Below, in pieces: positions 32,447-41,431 of a stretch of 64,000 nucleotides of DNA. This DNA comes from Tubulanus polymorphus (lineage: Eukaryota > Nemertea > Palaeonemertea > Tubulaniformes > Tubulanidae), in NCBI RefSeq assembly GCF_964204645.1, contig NC_134027.1:19828485-19892484 (forward strand), written 5' to 3'. Each line of letters opens with the position of its first letter. Within the stretch, counting starts at the first letter, position 1. Below the pieces are notes generated by a model. That model worked only from the letters and a program-made list of their open reading frames with translations. It made no database searches and had not been told where the DNA came from. The translations under genes were made by a program, and so were the position numbers.

Positions 32447-32834
32447 TGGAGTTAAGAAAAAGGCTAGATCCGAGAAACAAATTAAATGGGCAAGAGAATT
32501 AGGTAAAAGATCTTCAGAATTAAAAAAAGCTAAGAAAAAGAAATTAACTGATATAAATGAATCACAGAAATTATCTGATGGTGCCGTACAGCACCTACAC
32601 GGTGGTATTGATTCAAATAATAATCCATCTAATTCTTCTAATAGTGGAAGAAATAATTACTTATATATTACAATTGGGTTAATCACAATTATTATATTCT
32701 CCGGTGTAATATATAAATCAAAATTCAAATCTGATGATAAATATGATTCCGATGACAATAAACCTATTATACCAGAAAATAAGTCAAATCATAAAGCCAT
32801 TGAAACTAAATCTAAATTATTATTAATGGATTAA
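32439..32834 (+). CDS. Polinton copy 1: 131-aa basic protein with a membrane segment
   Basis: The N-terminus is strongly basic (KKKARSEKQIKWARELGKR, then KKAKKKKL), followed by a Ser/Asn-rich linker and one transmembrane segment (YLYITIGLITIIIFSGVIY, residues about 74-92), then an acidic tail. It could bind nucleic acid or acidic lipid and be membrane-anchored in the virion, but this is inference. Its start lies within the end of the preceding gene and its stop is 3 bases before the integrase ATG. Confidence 0.7.
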   Translation: MSDGVKKKARSEKQIKWARELGKRSSELKKAKKKKLTDINESQKLSDGAVQHLHGGIDSNNNPSNSSNSGRNNYLYITIGLITIIIFSGVIYKSKFKSDDKYDSDDNKPIIPENKSNHKAIETKSKLLLMD

Positions 32835-32837
32835 AAT

Positions 32838-33926
32838 ATGATGAAAAAAGAACAATATTTAAGAGAGTTATATTATAACCCAGAAAGTGAAGTTTCATAT
32901 TCAAGTGTTTCGGAATTATGGGATAAAATTAAATCTGATAAAGAAAAAATAAAATATAGTGAATTAAAATCATGGTTACAAAATCAACCCACATATCAAA
33001 TTCATAAAAAGATGGATAAAAAATATTTAACAAGAAAAGTAATGGTTTCATATATTGACCAACAATGGCAAGCTGATTTAATTGACATGAAAAACTTAGA
33101 AGAATATAACAAAGGATATTTTTGGATACTAAATGTTATAGATATATTCAGTAGATACGCATGGAGTATCCCAATTAAAAATAAAACTGGTATAGAAGTT
33201 ACAAATGCTTTTAAATCTATATTTAAAGAAGCTATTCCAGATAAGATACAATTTGATGAAGGTAAAGAATTTTATAACAAACATTTTAAAAAACTATTAA
33301 CTGATAACGATGTAGATTATTTTTCAACACACTCCGATAAAAAAGCATCTATTATAGAAAGATTTAATAAAACATTGAAAACTAGAATGTGGAAATATTT
33401 TACTGCTAATGAAACATATAAATATATCGATGTGTTAGATGATTTAATGAAAGGTTATAATAATTCTAAACATAGTTCTATAAATATGAAACCTATACAA
33501 GCTAGAAAAGAAGAAAATTCAGAAATAGTTTGGAATAATTTATATGGAGCATTTGTTACACACGATTTTGGAGGACCTAAATTTAAAATAGGACAACACG
33601 TTAGAATTTCTAAATATCGAAAAACATTTTATAAAGGTTATACCCCTAATTTTACAGAAGAAATATTTAAAATTAAAAAGATAATATTAACTAAACCATT
33701 TGTTTATAAATTAGAAGATTTAAAAGATGAAGAAATATTAGGTTATTTTTATGAACAAGAATTATCATTAGTACCAAATCCAGATGAAATAGAATACAAA
33801 ATAGAAAAGGTATTAAAAACTAAAACTCTTAAAGGAAAAAAGTATTCTTTGGCGAAATATAAAGGATATGATAATAAATTTAATGAATGGATTTTATCTA
33901 GTAAAATTAAAAGAATAAATGAATAA
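32838..33926 (+). CDS. Polinton copy 1: retroviral-type integrase with chromodomain, 362 aa
   Basis: It inserts the element DNA into the host genome and creates the target duplication. The DDE core is complete: D80 in QWQADLIDM, D140 in FDEGKEF and E174 in SIIERFNKTLK, with 33 residues between the last two. A C-terminal domain with HVRISKYRKTFYKGY follows, and residues about 318-357 form a chromodomain (YKIEKVLKTK, YSLAKYKGYDNKFNEWI), expected to read chromatin marks for targeting. The length is usual for Polinton integrases. The next gene, the ATPase, overlaps by 8 bases. The gene is intact. Confidence 0.95.
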   Translation: MMKKEQYLRELYYNPESEVSYSSVSELWDKIKSDKEKIKYSELKSWLQNQPTYQIHKKMDKKYLTRKVMVSYIDQQWQADLIDMKNLEEYNKGYFWILNVIDIFSRYAWSIPIKNKTGIEVTNAFKSIFKEAIPDKIQFDEGKEFYNKHFKKLLTDNDVDYFSTHSDKKASIIERFNKTLKTRMWKYFTANETYKYIDVLDDLMKGYNNSKHSSINMKPIQARKEENSEIVWNNLYGAFVTHDFGGPKFKIGQHVRISKYRKTFYKGYTPNFTEEIFKIKKIILTKPFVYKLEDLKDEEILGYFYEQELSLVPNPDEIEYKIEKVLKTKTLKGKKYSLAKYKGYDNKFNEWILSSKIKRINE

Positions 33927-34531
33927 AGATTTATTTATATTTGAACCACATAATATGTCAGTTACTGGAGTAACCAATTGTGGTAAAACACACTTCATAT
34001 TAGATTTATTAGAAACTATTTATAAAAATCATTTTGATAATATAATATTATTCTGTCCTACATATGAAATGAATGAAACGTATAATAGAGATATAGTTTT
34101 TAAAGATAAAAAGTTTATTATATTAAATTCTAAAACAGTGAAAGATAATTTAGATAATTGTATAAAAATTGCATTAGATATTTATAAAGGATCTAATACA
34201 TTATTTATTATCGATGATTGCGCAAATTTACATGATTCAAAAGTTAGAGAAAGTGAGTTATGTTATTTAGCTTTCTCTGGAAGACATTTTGGGATAACAA
34301 CATGGGTTTTAAATCAGAAATATAATTCAATTGTGAAAGATTTTAGAGAGAATATAAGATTTCTAGTTTTATTCTACAACAAAGATAGAAAATCTATGCA
34401 ACAATCATTGGAAGAAAATCAAATTATACCTCCTGAATAACATGATGAATATATGAATAAATTAAAAAAGAATAAAGGTTCAAAATTATTACTGAGATTA
34501 CAATTTCCATATGAATATAAATTTATAAAAT
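33919..34531 (+). pseudogene. Polinton copy 1: packaging ATPase (FtsK/HerA type) with a premature stop
   Basis: The protein pumps DNA into the capsid. Walker A is GVTNCGKT (residues 17-24), Walker B is LFIIDD (D99, D100), and the family box FSGRHFGITTWVLNQKY follows. The frame ends with TAA at 34438-34440 after 173 codons. Downstream the same frame stays coding-like for about 30 codons (including KLLLRLQFPYEYKF) to a natural stop at 34529-34531. The TAA is therefore most simply a nonsense mutation that removes the last part. Read-through or an assembly error is possible. Confidence 0.85.
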
Positions 34532-34662
34532 AACTATTTGTATACCTATGTATTAGATACCCTAATACCTGATACCCTAATACCTGATACCCTATTAGAT
34601 ACCTTAAATACTTAAAACCCCCTTTTTTATTTACTATTATTTTATACAATTTTCAACCTTTA

Positions 34663-35604
34663 TTATTCGAGTAATATATAATTACTTTCTGAATCACTTT
34701 CACTATCAGACCTTAACAACATATTTAAATGCTCTACCGAATCTACATCAACATCTTTATAATTTTTTTTCACCTTTTTCGCCTTTTTTACCACACCACC
34801 AATAGTTGTTTCATTATTACGCTTATTCATCCTTTCTATTATATCATCAATAGTTTCTTCTTTATGTTTCATAGAATCTTTAATATCAATATCTGTAACT
34901 ATATCACCATGTGGGCGTATGGCGCCATTTTCATTATCATCTTTATTAGTGTTTGCTCCTAATATTTCATTTACAGTGTTTGATCCTAATATTTCATTAG
35001 CATCGGTTAAATCTAATTCATCGTTATTAGGTGTTGTTAATAATAAATCTTTATATAATTCTTTACCATTTACTTTTTTATTTGAAACAAATTTTGTAAC
35101 ATATCTAAATGGGTGTTCTATAAATTCTTTTTTACCAACACGTTCTATAACATTAGTAATATGTGAATTTGTATTCTTATGTTTATTCCAATTTGATGGA
35201 GCGTTTGAAAATTCACCATTACAATAACCACAATAATTTCTATTTTCACTAACATTTAATATTATTGCATTATTATATGTAGTAGGTATTACAGATGTAG
35301 TAGGTATTACGTTATTAGATGTAGAAGGTATTACAGATGTAGTAGTAGGTATTACAGATGTAGTAGGTATTACAGATGTAGTAGTAGGTATTACAGATGT
35401 AGTAGGTATTACATTATTATCAATTACACTATTATTAACAACACCACTTTTATTATTATCGATTTCTTTTAGTTTAGTTTTATAATTTTTAAAAATAGGA
35501 TCAAATATCAAAGCTATATTACAAGGTATTACATAATATAAACCATCATTATTTTCATGTGTATCGATGTATGGAATATGTTTATATACTTTACCTCCTT
35601 CCAT
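34663..35604 (-). CDS. Polinton copy 1: 313-aa zinc-finger protein with a Thr/Ile/Pro repeat
   Basis: The N-terminal 60 residues (IPYIDTHENNDGLYYVIPCN) are followed by about ten 7-9 residue repeats of the type SVIPTT (coded at about 35270-35412). Then comes a C2H2-like finger (CGYCNGEFSNAPSNWNKHK, then H) near residues 125-148, and an acidic/Lys-rich tail with KKAKKVKK. The repeat is built from near-identical 18-21 bp units and is probably length-variable. It faces the ATPase gene tail to tail. A DNA-binding or virion-core role is plausible; no family is recognised. Confidence 0.65.
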   Translation of the reverse strand: MEGGKVYKHIPYIDTHENNDGLYYVIPCNIALIFDPIFKNYKTKLKEIDNNKSGVVNNSVIDNNVIPTTSVIPTTTSVIPTTSVIPTTTSVIPSTSNNVIPTTSVIPTTYNNAIILNVSENRNYCGYCNGEFSNAPSNWNKHKNTNSHITNVIERVGKKEFIEHPFRYVTKFVSNKKVNGKELYKDLLLTTPNNDELDLTDANEILGSNTVNEILGANTNKDDNENGAIRPHGDIVTDIDIKDSMKHKEETIDDIIERMNKRNNETTIGGVVKKAKKVKKNYKDVDVDSVEHLNMLLRSDSESDSESNYILLE

Positions 35605-35636
35605 TTATTATATATATTTTTATTAAAGTTAAAATT

Positions 35637-36884
35637 TTAATACATAACACTATTTAATTGAGAATTTACAATATTTAATTGCGCATCAGATAATATATAA
35701 ATATGCATTTTAAAATTTTTGATTCCCTTTTTCTTTTTCATAAATAATTGGATCCCATCTTTTGTATTTTGTAATTTTTTCCCAGAACCATGTAATAAGT
35801 TATCTTCAGTTGTTCTAAAATCTACCCATAATGCAAATTTATTACCGGTATAATAGTCAATTTGATTAATGTTACAATTTTCAAATGATTTTACTTTTTC
35901 ATTCATAAAATGTTTTTTAATTTCTACCCATTGATCTATCATTCTCATTCCTTGACAAAATATTTTATTCGCTATACCTTCGATAGTTATTTCTACTTTT
36001 GTTATTTCAGGATTATAATAATTATCAACATTTATTGCGCCATTAGTATACGTTCCAATGGTAAAAAATATTAATATACCTTTAATAGATCTTCTTGGGA
36101 AGTTAATATTCTCATTAATTATTTCATCATTTGCATTAATAGTTACGGTTTTAAATTTATCAATATAATCATATAATAATGAAAACCCTTGATTGTATTG
36201 GGTTTGAATTATACTTGAAATATTTTCATCAGTTACTGTATCATATTCTAAACATATATTCGATAATTTATAACTCATATCTTTAACAACGCTAGATAAT
36301 ACAATTTCATTTACAGGAGCAAATGTTATCTCAAATATAACATCTTCTTGAATTGCGTATTTATATAAAGGTGCATTATTATTTATCAATTCAAAGTCTA
36401 ATGGAATTTTATATTTGCTTCCATATATACTTTTTATCAATTTATCTACATCATTTGTTAATATTGCGCTATTAGCTTCTGATCTTAATTTATTTTGGTT
36501 TTCTGATTGGATTCCTTGAAATATCATATTATTTCTATTTTCTTTAGTTAACCATAAATCTTTATAATGCATAAATAAATTACAATCATCTAATGAGAAA
36601 ACTGTTTCTGGACCAATCTTTATTGTTAACTTTTTAATCAAATATCTTCCAACATTATCAACAACATAATTATTATTATTACCGATTACTTTTATATCAG
36701 CTGATAAATAAATACTGTTTGGAACATAAAAAGTATTTTGTGTTAATCTCGGAATTCTAACGTATAAAGTTTCATCGGGATTAATATTTGAAGGGTTATG
36801 AGTAATTATATGATGTGATCTTTCTGCTTTAATAGCATTAGATATTCTATGATTCTTAGAAGGATTGATATAACTTCCACTCAT
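35637..36884 (-). CDS. Polinton copy 1: major capsid protein (double jelly-roll hexon), 415 aa
   Basis: Builds the icosahedral shell. The N-terminal third has the Polinton/adintovirus hexon signature: ITHNPSNINPDETLYVRIPR, VPNSIYLSADIKV, NVGRYLIKKLTIKIG and the YKDLWLTKENRNNMIFQGIQ block. The C-terminal part has KFALWVDFRTTEDNLLHGSG and FKMHIYILSDAQLNIV, also typical. The length is within the family range and the frame is intact. The start ATG follows the shared TAATTTTTTT and TTAAATAAATG element. In the - strand cluster it is the penultimate gene. Confidence 0.92.
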   Translation of the reverse strand: MSGSYINPSKNHRISNAIKAERSHHIITHNPSNINPDETLYVRIPRLTQNTFYVPNSIYLSADIKVIGNNNNYVVDNVGRYLIKKLTIKIGPETVFSLDDCNLFMHYKDLWLTKENRNNMIFQGIQSENQNKLRSEANSAILTNDVDKLIKSIYGSKYKIPLDFELINNNAPLYKYAIQEDVIFEITFAPVNEIVLSSVVKDMSYKLSNICLEYDTVTDENISSIIQTQYNQGFSLLYDYIDKFKTVTINANDEIINENINFPRRSIKGILIFFTIGTYTNGAINVDNYYNPEITKVEITIEGIANKIFCQGMRMIDQWVEIKKHFMNEKVKSFENCNINQIDYYTGNKFALWVDFRTTEDNLLHGSGKKLQNTKDGIQLFMKKKKGIKNFKMHIYILSDAQLNIVNSQLNSVMY

Positions 36885-36905
36885 TTATTTAACAAAAAAA
36901 TTAAT
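36885..36905 (-). promoter_or_regulatory. Late-promoter-like element before the major capsid gene (type example)
   Basis: Read on the minus strand: TTAATTTTTTTGTTAAATAA then ATG. The same arrangement (TAATTTTTT, 4-6 nt, A/T-rich AATAAATG or TATAAATG) precedes the genes starting at 38601, 39919, 40370, 40812, 41058 and 41415, and in copy 2 those at 17088 (-), 21904, 22691, 23050, 23294, 23736 and 24181 (+). The A/T-rich part touches the start codon, as in TAAATG late promoters of large DNA viruses. Confidence 0.7.
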
Positions 36906-36925
36906 TATTTATTTTTAATCATGGT

Positions 36926-37645
36926 TTACTTGATATTTTTTGATATCATATTCACTAACCCAAAAATAATAGCACTTACAACTGTGATTAAAAATAAAAT
37001 AATATGTTCAGCAGCAAAGTTAAGAATATTACCTGCAGATTTCAATATAAAACCAACAATTGAAGCAATAACTCCTGGTAATGCTGCAGCAGATTTTTTA
37101 GATAGTTCCCATAAATATTTTGCTAATTTCTTTAAACCATCTTTAACTTTATCTTGTATAGAATTATTGCTTGGGGGTTTATCTGGTTTATTGGGAGTGG
37201 GAGTAGGAGTAGATTTCAAAGCATTTGATATAGCTAAACCAATTGTTGTAAATAACATAGTTACAGCTGTTAGAATTGAAAGAATTGTTATTCCTTCTAA
37301 TTTAAATAATAACTTTATTCTGTCTTTTAATGATATTTCAGAATTCGGTTTAATCAACAAATCTTTAAAAATAACTTTTAATCTATTAATATTATAATCA
37401 TATGATTTTAATAATAATTTAATTTCTTCTTTTTGTACTTCTAAATTATCTTTTAAATTATTAATTTCTTTTTCTAAACGTAATTCTTTTTTTCTATGTT
37501 CTATTTCATCAATTACTTGATGATCTAAATCAGACTTTAATTGTTCTATTTCTTTATTTTTATCAGTTCTATATTTTTCTAAAAATCTAATTTTAATATC
37601 TCTTTTACTTTTTTCATGCGCAATTTTATCAGCTGATTCTTGCAT
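36926..37645 (-). CDS. Polinton copy 1: 239-aa coiled-coil membrane protein
   Basis: Residues 1-100 form a charged heptad-rich coiled coil (KNKEIEQLKSDLDHQVIDEI). A first hydrophobic segment (ITILSILTAVTMLFTTIGLA) is followed by a Pro-rich spacer (STPTPTPNKPDKPPS), an amphipathic block (LKKLAKYLWELSKKSAAALP) and two more hydrophobic stretches. Proteins of this layout are common in Polintons; a membrane-active virion protein is a reasonable guess but unproven. It lies between the capsid gene and the 284-aa gene. No TAATTTTTTT element precedes its ATG, unlike most neighbours. Confidence 0.75.
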   Translation of the reverse strand: MQESADKIAHEKSKRDIKIRFLEKYRTDKNKEIEQLKSDLDHQVIDEIEHRKKELRLEKEINNLKDNLEVQKEEIKLLLKSYDYNINRLKVIFKDLLIKPNSEISLKDRIKLLFKLEGITILSILTAVTMLFTTIGLAISNALKSTPTPTPNKPDKPPSNNSIQDKVKDGLKKLAKYLWELSKKSAAALPGVIASIVGFILKSAGNILNFAAEHIILFLITVVSAIIFGLVNMISKNIK

Positions 37646-37654
37646 ACCTTTAAT

Positions 37655-38601
37655 TTATCTACGTGTTTGTTCAGGAAATGCTTCTAATTCATCATCAGTT
37701 AAATCAGGGAAGTGTGATGACACACAGGGAAGTGTGATGACACTCATCACACTTCCCTGGTTAAATCAAATAATCCTTTTTCTAGTAAAGATTGTATTCG
37801 ATTTATTCCAGTTTCAGTACCGGGTGTATCTAAAATACTATTCATCTCTTCGTCAAATGAATGAATTACATCTAACATGCTATCAAAATGTTTTCCTAAT
37901 TGTAATTGACTTGAATCATTATCAATTTGTTGAGTGTCTCTTCTCGATGTTTCAGGTGTTGAAGATCTCAATCTATCTCTATTCTCTTCCATTTCCGTTT
38001 CTGGTTCTAAATTATCATAGATTTTGTCAAATAACTCATTAATTCTTATTTTAAATAATTTTTTATAGTAATCTATTTCTTCTTTTGTTACATCTTCTAG
38101 TTTATTATTATAAATAATTTTCTTAATTCTATCTGGTTCTAACTTAAGCAAAGTTGATTTTGCCAATATTTTGTTTTGATTTTTATAAGAGATATTAATA
38201 TAATATTCACCATTTAAATTATCACCATCCAAATAATAATAATATTCACCATCTAAATATTTTAAATCTTTTACTAAAAGTCTAGCGCCTCTATCATTTA
38301 TATTATAACCAGATTCTTCAAATAAAGGTTTAAAATCATAAATAAATTCATTATATTCTAATTCTTGTCTTGCTAAATCTGGATTTTCATTTTCAGTATT
38401 TATTCTCTTTCTATTTGTTCTATCAAATTCATCTGTTGATGGGATTTTAGAACCACTATCTGCTAAATTAGAATTATATGCTGATTCATCATCATTATCA
38501 ATATTAGTTCCATTAAAATCGGGTTGTGGTTCATCATCAATATATCCCTCATTATTATTTCCCATTTCTCCCATTTCATAATCTTCTACTCCTTCTGCCA
38601 T
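37655..38601 (-). pseudogene. Polinton copy 1: acidic 284-aa gene with a 55-bp insert near its 3' end
   Basis: The frame from 38601 encodes an Asp/Glu/Asn-rich protein with a structured middle (YEFIYDFKPLFEESG-type run, then RLLVKDLKYLDGEYYYY) and a helical C-terminus. At 37705-37759 a palindromic insert with duplicated GTTAAAT ends translation a few codons early (stop at 37747-37749). The original last dozen codons can be seen beyond it, ending at 37655. Loss is small, so the protein could still be made with an altered tail. The start follows the shared promoter-like element. No family is recognised. Confidence 0.7.
37698..37766. mobile_element. 55-bp palindromic insertion with 7-8 bp target duplication
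   Basis: The insert 37705-37759 begins CAGGGAAGTGTGATGA and ends TCATCACACTTCCCTG. It contains a third internal copy of the arm. Direct GTTAAAT copies flank it (37698-37704 and 37760-37766), and the eighth base C is shared. CAGGG ends with 8-bp duplications are hAT-like. The same ends and a similar target occur in the 23-bp insert at 4504-4526. Confidence 0.7.
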
Positions 38602-38617
38602 TTACATAATAAAAAAA

Positions 38618-39919
38618 TTAAAATTTAAAATATAATATTCCTCCGATTACAATTCCTATACAAGTTATAGCTAACTTAGTATTTTCATGGGATTTATTAT
38701 CATCATTTAGTTTAATTATATCATGTTGAATTTTATCAGTTCTATTATTTTCCGTAGTATTATAATCTTTTATTTTAGAATCATTATTTAATTTAATATT
38801 CTTAGTTTTAGTTTCAGTTGATTGAATGTGTTTTTTATTTTTTTCACCTTCCATTAATTTTGGAGCAGTAATAATCTTTTTATTTATATCATTCAATCCA
38901 AATGAATTATTTATTGTTGCAGTTTTAATTAGATTATTATAACCAATTATATTTCCCATCTTCAATACTAAATCATTAGAAATAATTAATAGATTAGGGC
39001 CTATACAATAATTAAGTCTTACATGAGATTTATCTAAATAATTTTGATATCTTATAATGTTTTTTGGAATCGATCTATTTTTATCATTATGAATTGAATC
39101 TTCAAATAAAACTTTAAACTGTTTCTGCGCATCGAATGAAGTGTTATCATTTCCAATTATTGGGGATCTTGTTTCAACTTGAGCGCCTAAAATACATATC
39201 AAATAAATTCTAATAGATTGATTTATTCTTTGTATACCTGATTTTGTAAAACCTTCACCATTTTCTAAAATGAAATTAACCCAACCATTATTATTATCAA
39301 TTTTATGATTATGATAAGCTCCAATTCTATGCATATAATCAATTCTTTTTATTTCATACTGTTCACCAACACCTTGCAATTTACCATGCGCTCTAAAATC
39401 GGAATTAATATTTATATTAAATTCATTACATATTTTATAAAACTTGGATATATTAATATTATTATCCAATTCTTTAAAATATTTAGACCCGGGTAAAGGA
39501 CATTCTAATTCATTTAATATTATTCTGATTTGAAAATATGTGTGAAATCTAAATATTGTGTGAATTAATTTTAAATCAGAATACTTCAAATTTTTATCTA
39601 AGTTATTTAAATGATCATTCCAACTTATTCCACATCCTGTTGTTGCACAATAAACAGCAAAATTTAATTGATTCTGCCAATATTTCATATTAGATTTTAC
39701 TTTATATATATGATATTCATCTCGAGTAAAAGTAACTTCATATGTATTAAATATATTTTCCATTTTAGAAATAAAAAACTGTGATTCATTAACATAAATT
39801 TCGAAATTAGTTAATGAATTTAAAACTATATTTCTATATGTAATATTTTTCTTAAAATCTATTGCTGGAATATTATATTTAATTGATTTATTATATCGGA
39901 AAGCTTTTGGAAACCCCAT
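38618..39919 (-). CDS. Polinton copy 1: 433-aa conserved protein with C-terminal membrane anchor
   Basis: It contains the block WQNQLNFAVYCATTGCGISW, known to me from other Polintons, a RINQSIRIYLICILGAQVET block and SHVRLNYCIGPNLLIISNDL. A low-complexity Lys/Asn/Thr-rich linker (about 350-410) leads to a C-terminal hydrophobic anchor (AITCIGIVIGGILYF). Likely a virion component. A homologue in copy 2 (24181-25495) differs in a central segment. Start follows TTAATTTTTT and TATATAAATG. The function is not established. Confidence 0.72.
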   Translation of the reverse strand: MGFPKAFRYNKSIKYNIPAIDFKKNITYRNIVLNSLTNFEIYVNESQFFISKMENIFNTYEVTFTRDEYHIYKVKSNMKYWQNQLNFAVYCATTGCGISWNDHLNNLDKNLKYSDLKLIHTIFRFHTYFQIRIILNELECPLPGSKYFKELDNNINISKFYKICNEFNININSDFRAHGKLQGVGEQYEIKRIDYMHRIGAYHNHKIDNNNGWVNFILENGEGFTKSGIQRINQSIRIYLICILGAQVETRSPIIGNDNTSFDAQKQFKVLFEDSIHNDKNRSIPKNIIRYQNYLDKSHVRLNYCIGPNLLIISNDLVLKMGNIIGYNNLIKTATINNSFGLNDINKKIITAPKLMEGEKNKKHIQSTETKTKNIKLNNDSKIKDYNTTENNRTDKIQHDIIKLNDDNKSHENTKLAITCIGIVIGGILYFKF

Positions 39920-39935
39920 TTATATAACTAAAAAA

Positions 39936-40370
39936 TTAATAATTTATTAATTCTTTTAATAATTTATCTTGTTCTTCAACTGTTATATGACCATTTAAAC
40001 TTATTATATAATCTAGTGTGTTCTTTAATTTATTAATTTCTTTTATATTAGTTTTAATTTTTTCTTTATTACTTTTTATATTTAATTTTGAACTTATACC
40101 AGTTAAAACACTTGGACTTAATCCTAATACACCAATTGATATAGCTAAAGGTGTTAATGGGCTGAATATTGCTAGAAATGTTATTACAGAACTAATTGTA
40201 ACCGAACCACTTATAATCAAATAATATATAATTTTACTTTTTAAATATTTTTTCTTTTTTATCTTTAAGTCACTTTCAAATTCTAATATTTGTTTTTCTA
40301 AATATGTTTTTAATTTAGTTTTATTTATATCATGAGGAATAATATCAATATTATCAACTTTATCTTCCAT
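39936..40370 (-). CDS. Polinton copy 1: 144-aa membrane protein with helical hairpin
   Basis: Two hydrophobic segments (YYLIISGSVTISSVITFLAI and LTPLAISIGVLGLSPSVLTG, about residues 50-92) lie between charged coiled-coil arms. The C-terminal arm contains NTLDYIISLNGHITVEEQDK. Conserved in copy 2 and in Polintons generally as a small unnamed protein. The start follows TAATTTTTAT and TAAATAAATG. Confidence 0.72.
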   Translation of the reverse strand: MEDKVDNIDIIPHDINKTKLKTYLEKQILEFESDLKIKKKKYLKSKIIYYLIISGSVTISSVITFLAIFSPLTPLAISIGVLGLSPSVLTGISSKLNIKSNKEKIKTNIKEINKLKNTLDYIISLNGHITVEEQDKLLKELINY

Positions 40371-40389
40371 TTATTTAGAATAAAAATTA

Positions 40390-40812
40390 CTAATTAGTAA
40401 ACTTATAAGCAACAAATATAACAATAACTGTTCCACCTAAAATCCAAATTATTTCATATTTCTGTTGTTCTTTACTCGGGGTATAATAATCTGATAATTT
40501 AGGTTTGTATAGATGTAATTTTTCTTTATTTGTTACTGCGTTATATAAACTCATTGCATCATCAACTGATTGAAAATCTCTATGTGAAATCTTCTGATTA
40601 TATAATTCTTTATTGATGTAATCCATATAGTTTTGTCTCTTTTCTCTATATTCTTCTGCAGCTTTATTGTATTTCTCTAACGCTAAATTATGTCTTCTTT
40701 GTTCTCCTAATGAACTATTTTTATCAATATGTTTAAATAAATAACCACCACCAGTAAATGCTAAAGCGTTAACAATTGCCGATCCTATAATAGTTATAAT
40801 TGCAGAAGCCAT
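40390..40812 (-). CDS. Polinton copy 1: 140-aa membrane protein (conserved Polinton family)
   Basis: An N-terminal hydrophobic segment (IITIIGSAIVNALAFTGGGY), a charged helix (HNLALEKYNKAAEEYREKRQ), the SDYYTPS box and a C-terminal membrane segment (IWILGGTVIVIFVAY). Same length and high identity in copy 2, where it is the one open gene. The family is recurrent in Polintons; function not known. The start follows AATTTTTTT and TAAATAAATG, part of which encodes the end of the 81-aa protein. Confidence 0.78.
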   Translation of the reverse strand: MASAIITIIGSAIVNALAFTGGGYLFKHIDKNSSLGEQRRHNLALEKYNKAAEEYREKRQNYMDYINKELYNQKISHRDFQSVDDAMSLYNAVTNKEKLHLYKPKLSDYYTPSKEQQKYEIIWILGGTVIVIFVAYKFTN

Positions 40813-41058
40813 TTATTTAGCAAAAAAATTATGCATTTTTATGGGAGGAATATATTTTTGTTTTTCCAAATAATCAATAGTTAAATTAGATAAAGTAACT
40901 GCTAATGTTAATTTTAAGATATCATTTATATCAAATCTATCAACATTAACACTTCCCATTTTGAATACTTTTTTTAATACCATTGAATAACCAACCGTTC
41001 CAACTGATAGTAATGCGCCATTATATAATCCAGTTATTATCCACTTATTATCACTCAT
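40813..41058 (-). CDS. Polinton copy 1: 81-aa small membrane-associated protein
   Basis: Contains LYNGALLSVGTVGYSMVLKK, then a domain rich in hydrophobics (ILKLTLAVTLSNLTIDYLEK) and a KYIPP end box. Its ATG directly follows the stop of the 118-aa gene. Its last codons (NFFAK) are the translated form of the promoter-like element of the next gene. Conserved in copy 2; function unknown. Confidence 0.7.
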   Translation of the reverse strand: MSDNKWIITGLYNGALLSVGTVGYSMVLKKVFKMGSVNVDRFDINDILKLTLAVTLSNLTIDYLEKQKYIPPIKMHNFFAK

Positions 41059-41415
41059 TTATTTATCAAAAAAATTACTATCATCAAAATATTTAGTTAA
41101 CTTATTTATGATTATTTCAACATTTATTTCATTACTAGTTTCATTTGTATATATTTCAATTATTATTTTTTTAATATCATCGATGATAAAATCTTCATCT
41201 AATTCATAAAATCTTAAAGATTCTCTAATTAAATTAGTAATCTTTTCTACATTTAAAGTTTCTTTATCTATTGTTGTTTCATACTCAAATGTTGTTTCAT
41301 TAGAAAATACAACATTTTTGATTTGTGTAATTACATCATTAATGTTAAATTTCATTTCTTTCTCACGTTTAAAATCAAATCCAAAACATATACTCGGTCC
41401 AACAGTTATATTCAT
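41059..41415 (-). CDS. Polinton copy 1: 118-aa protein, function unknown
   Basis: Starts MNITVGPSICFGFDFKREKE. Mostly helical and charged, without membrane segments. The C-terminal codons (NFFDK) overlap the next gene's TAATTTTTTT element. A homologue is in copy 2 (22691). Nothing in its sequence suggests a specific role. Confidence 0.7.
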   Translation of the reverse strand: MNITVGPSICFGFDFKREKEMKFNINDVITQIKNVVFSNETTFEYETTIDKETLNVEKITNLIRESLRFYELDEDFIIDDIKKIIIEIYTNETSNEINVEIIINKLTKYFDDSNFFDK

Positions 41416-41431
41416 TTATATAGGTAAAAAA

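Noticed and set aside
36849-37397. 182-codon + strand ORF
   Set aside because: Antisense shadow of the 239-aa coiled-coil membrane gene.
37734-38042. 102-codon + strand ORF
   Set aside because: Antisense shadow of the 284-aa gene, starting inside the palindromic insertion.
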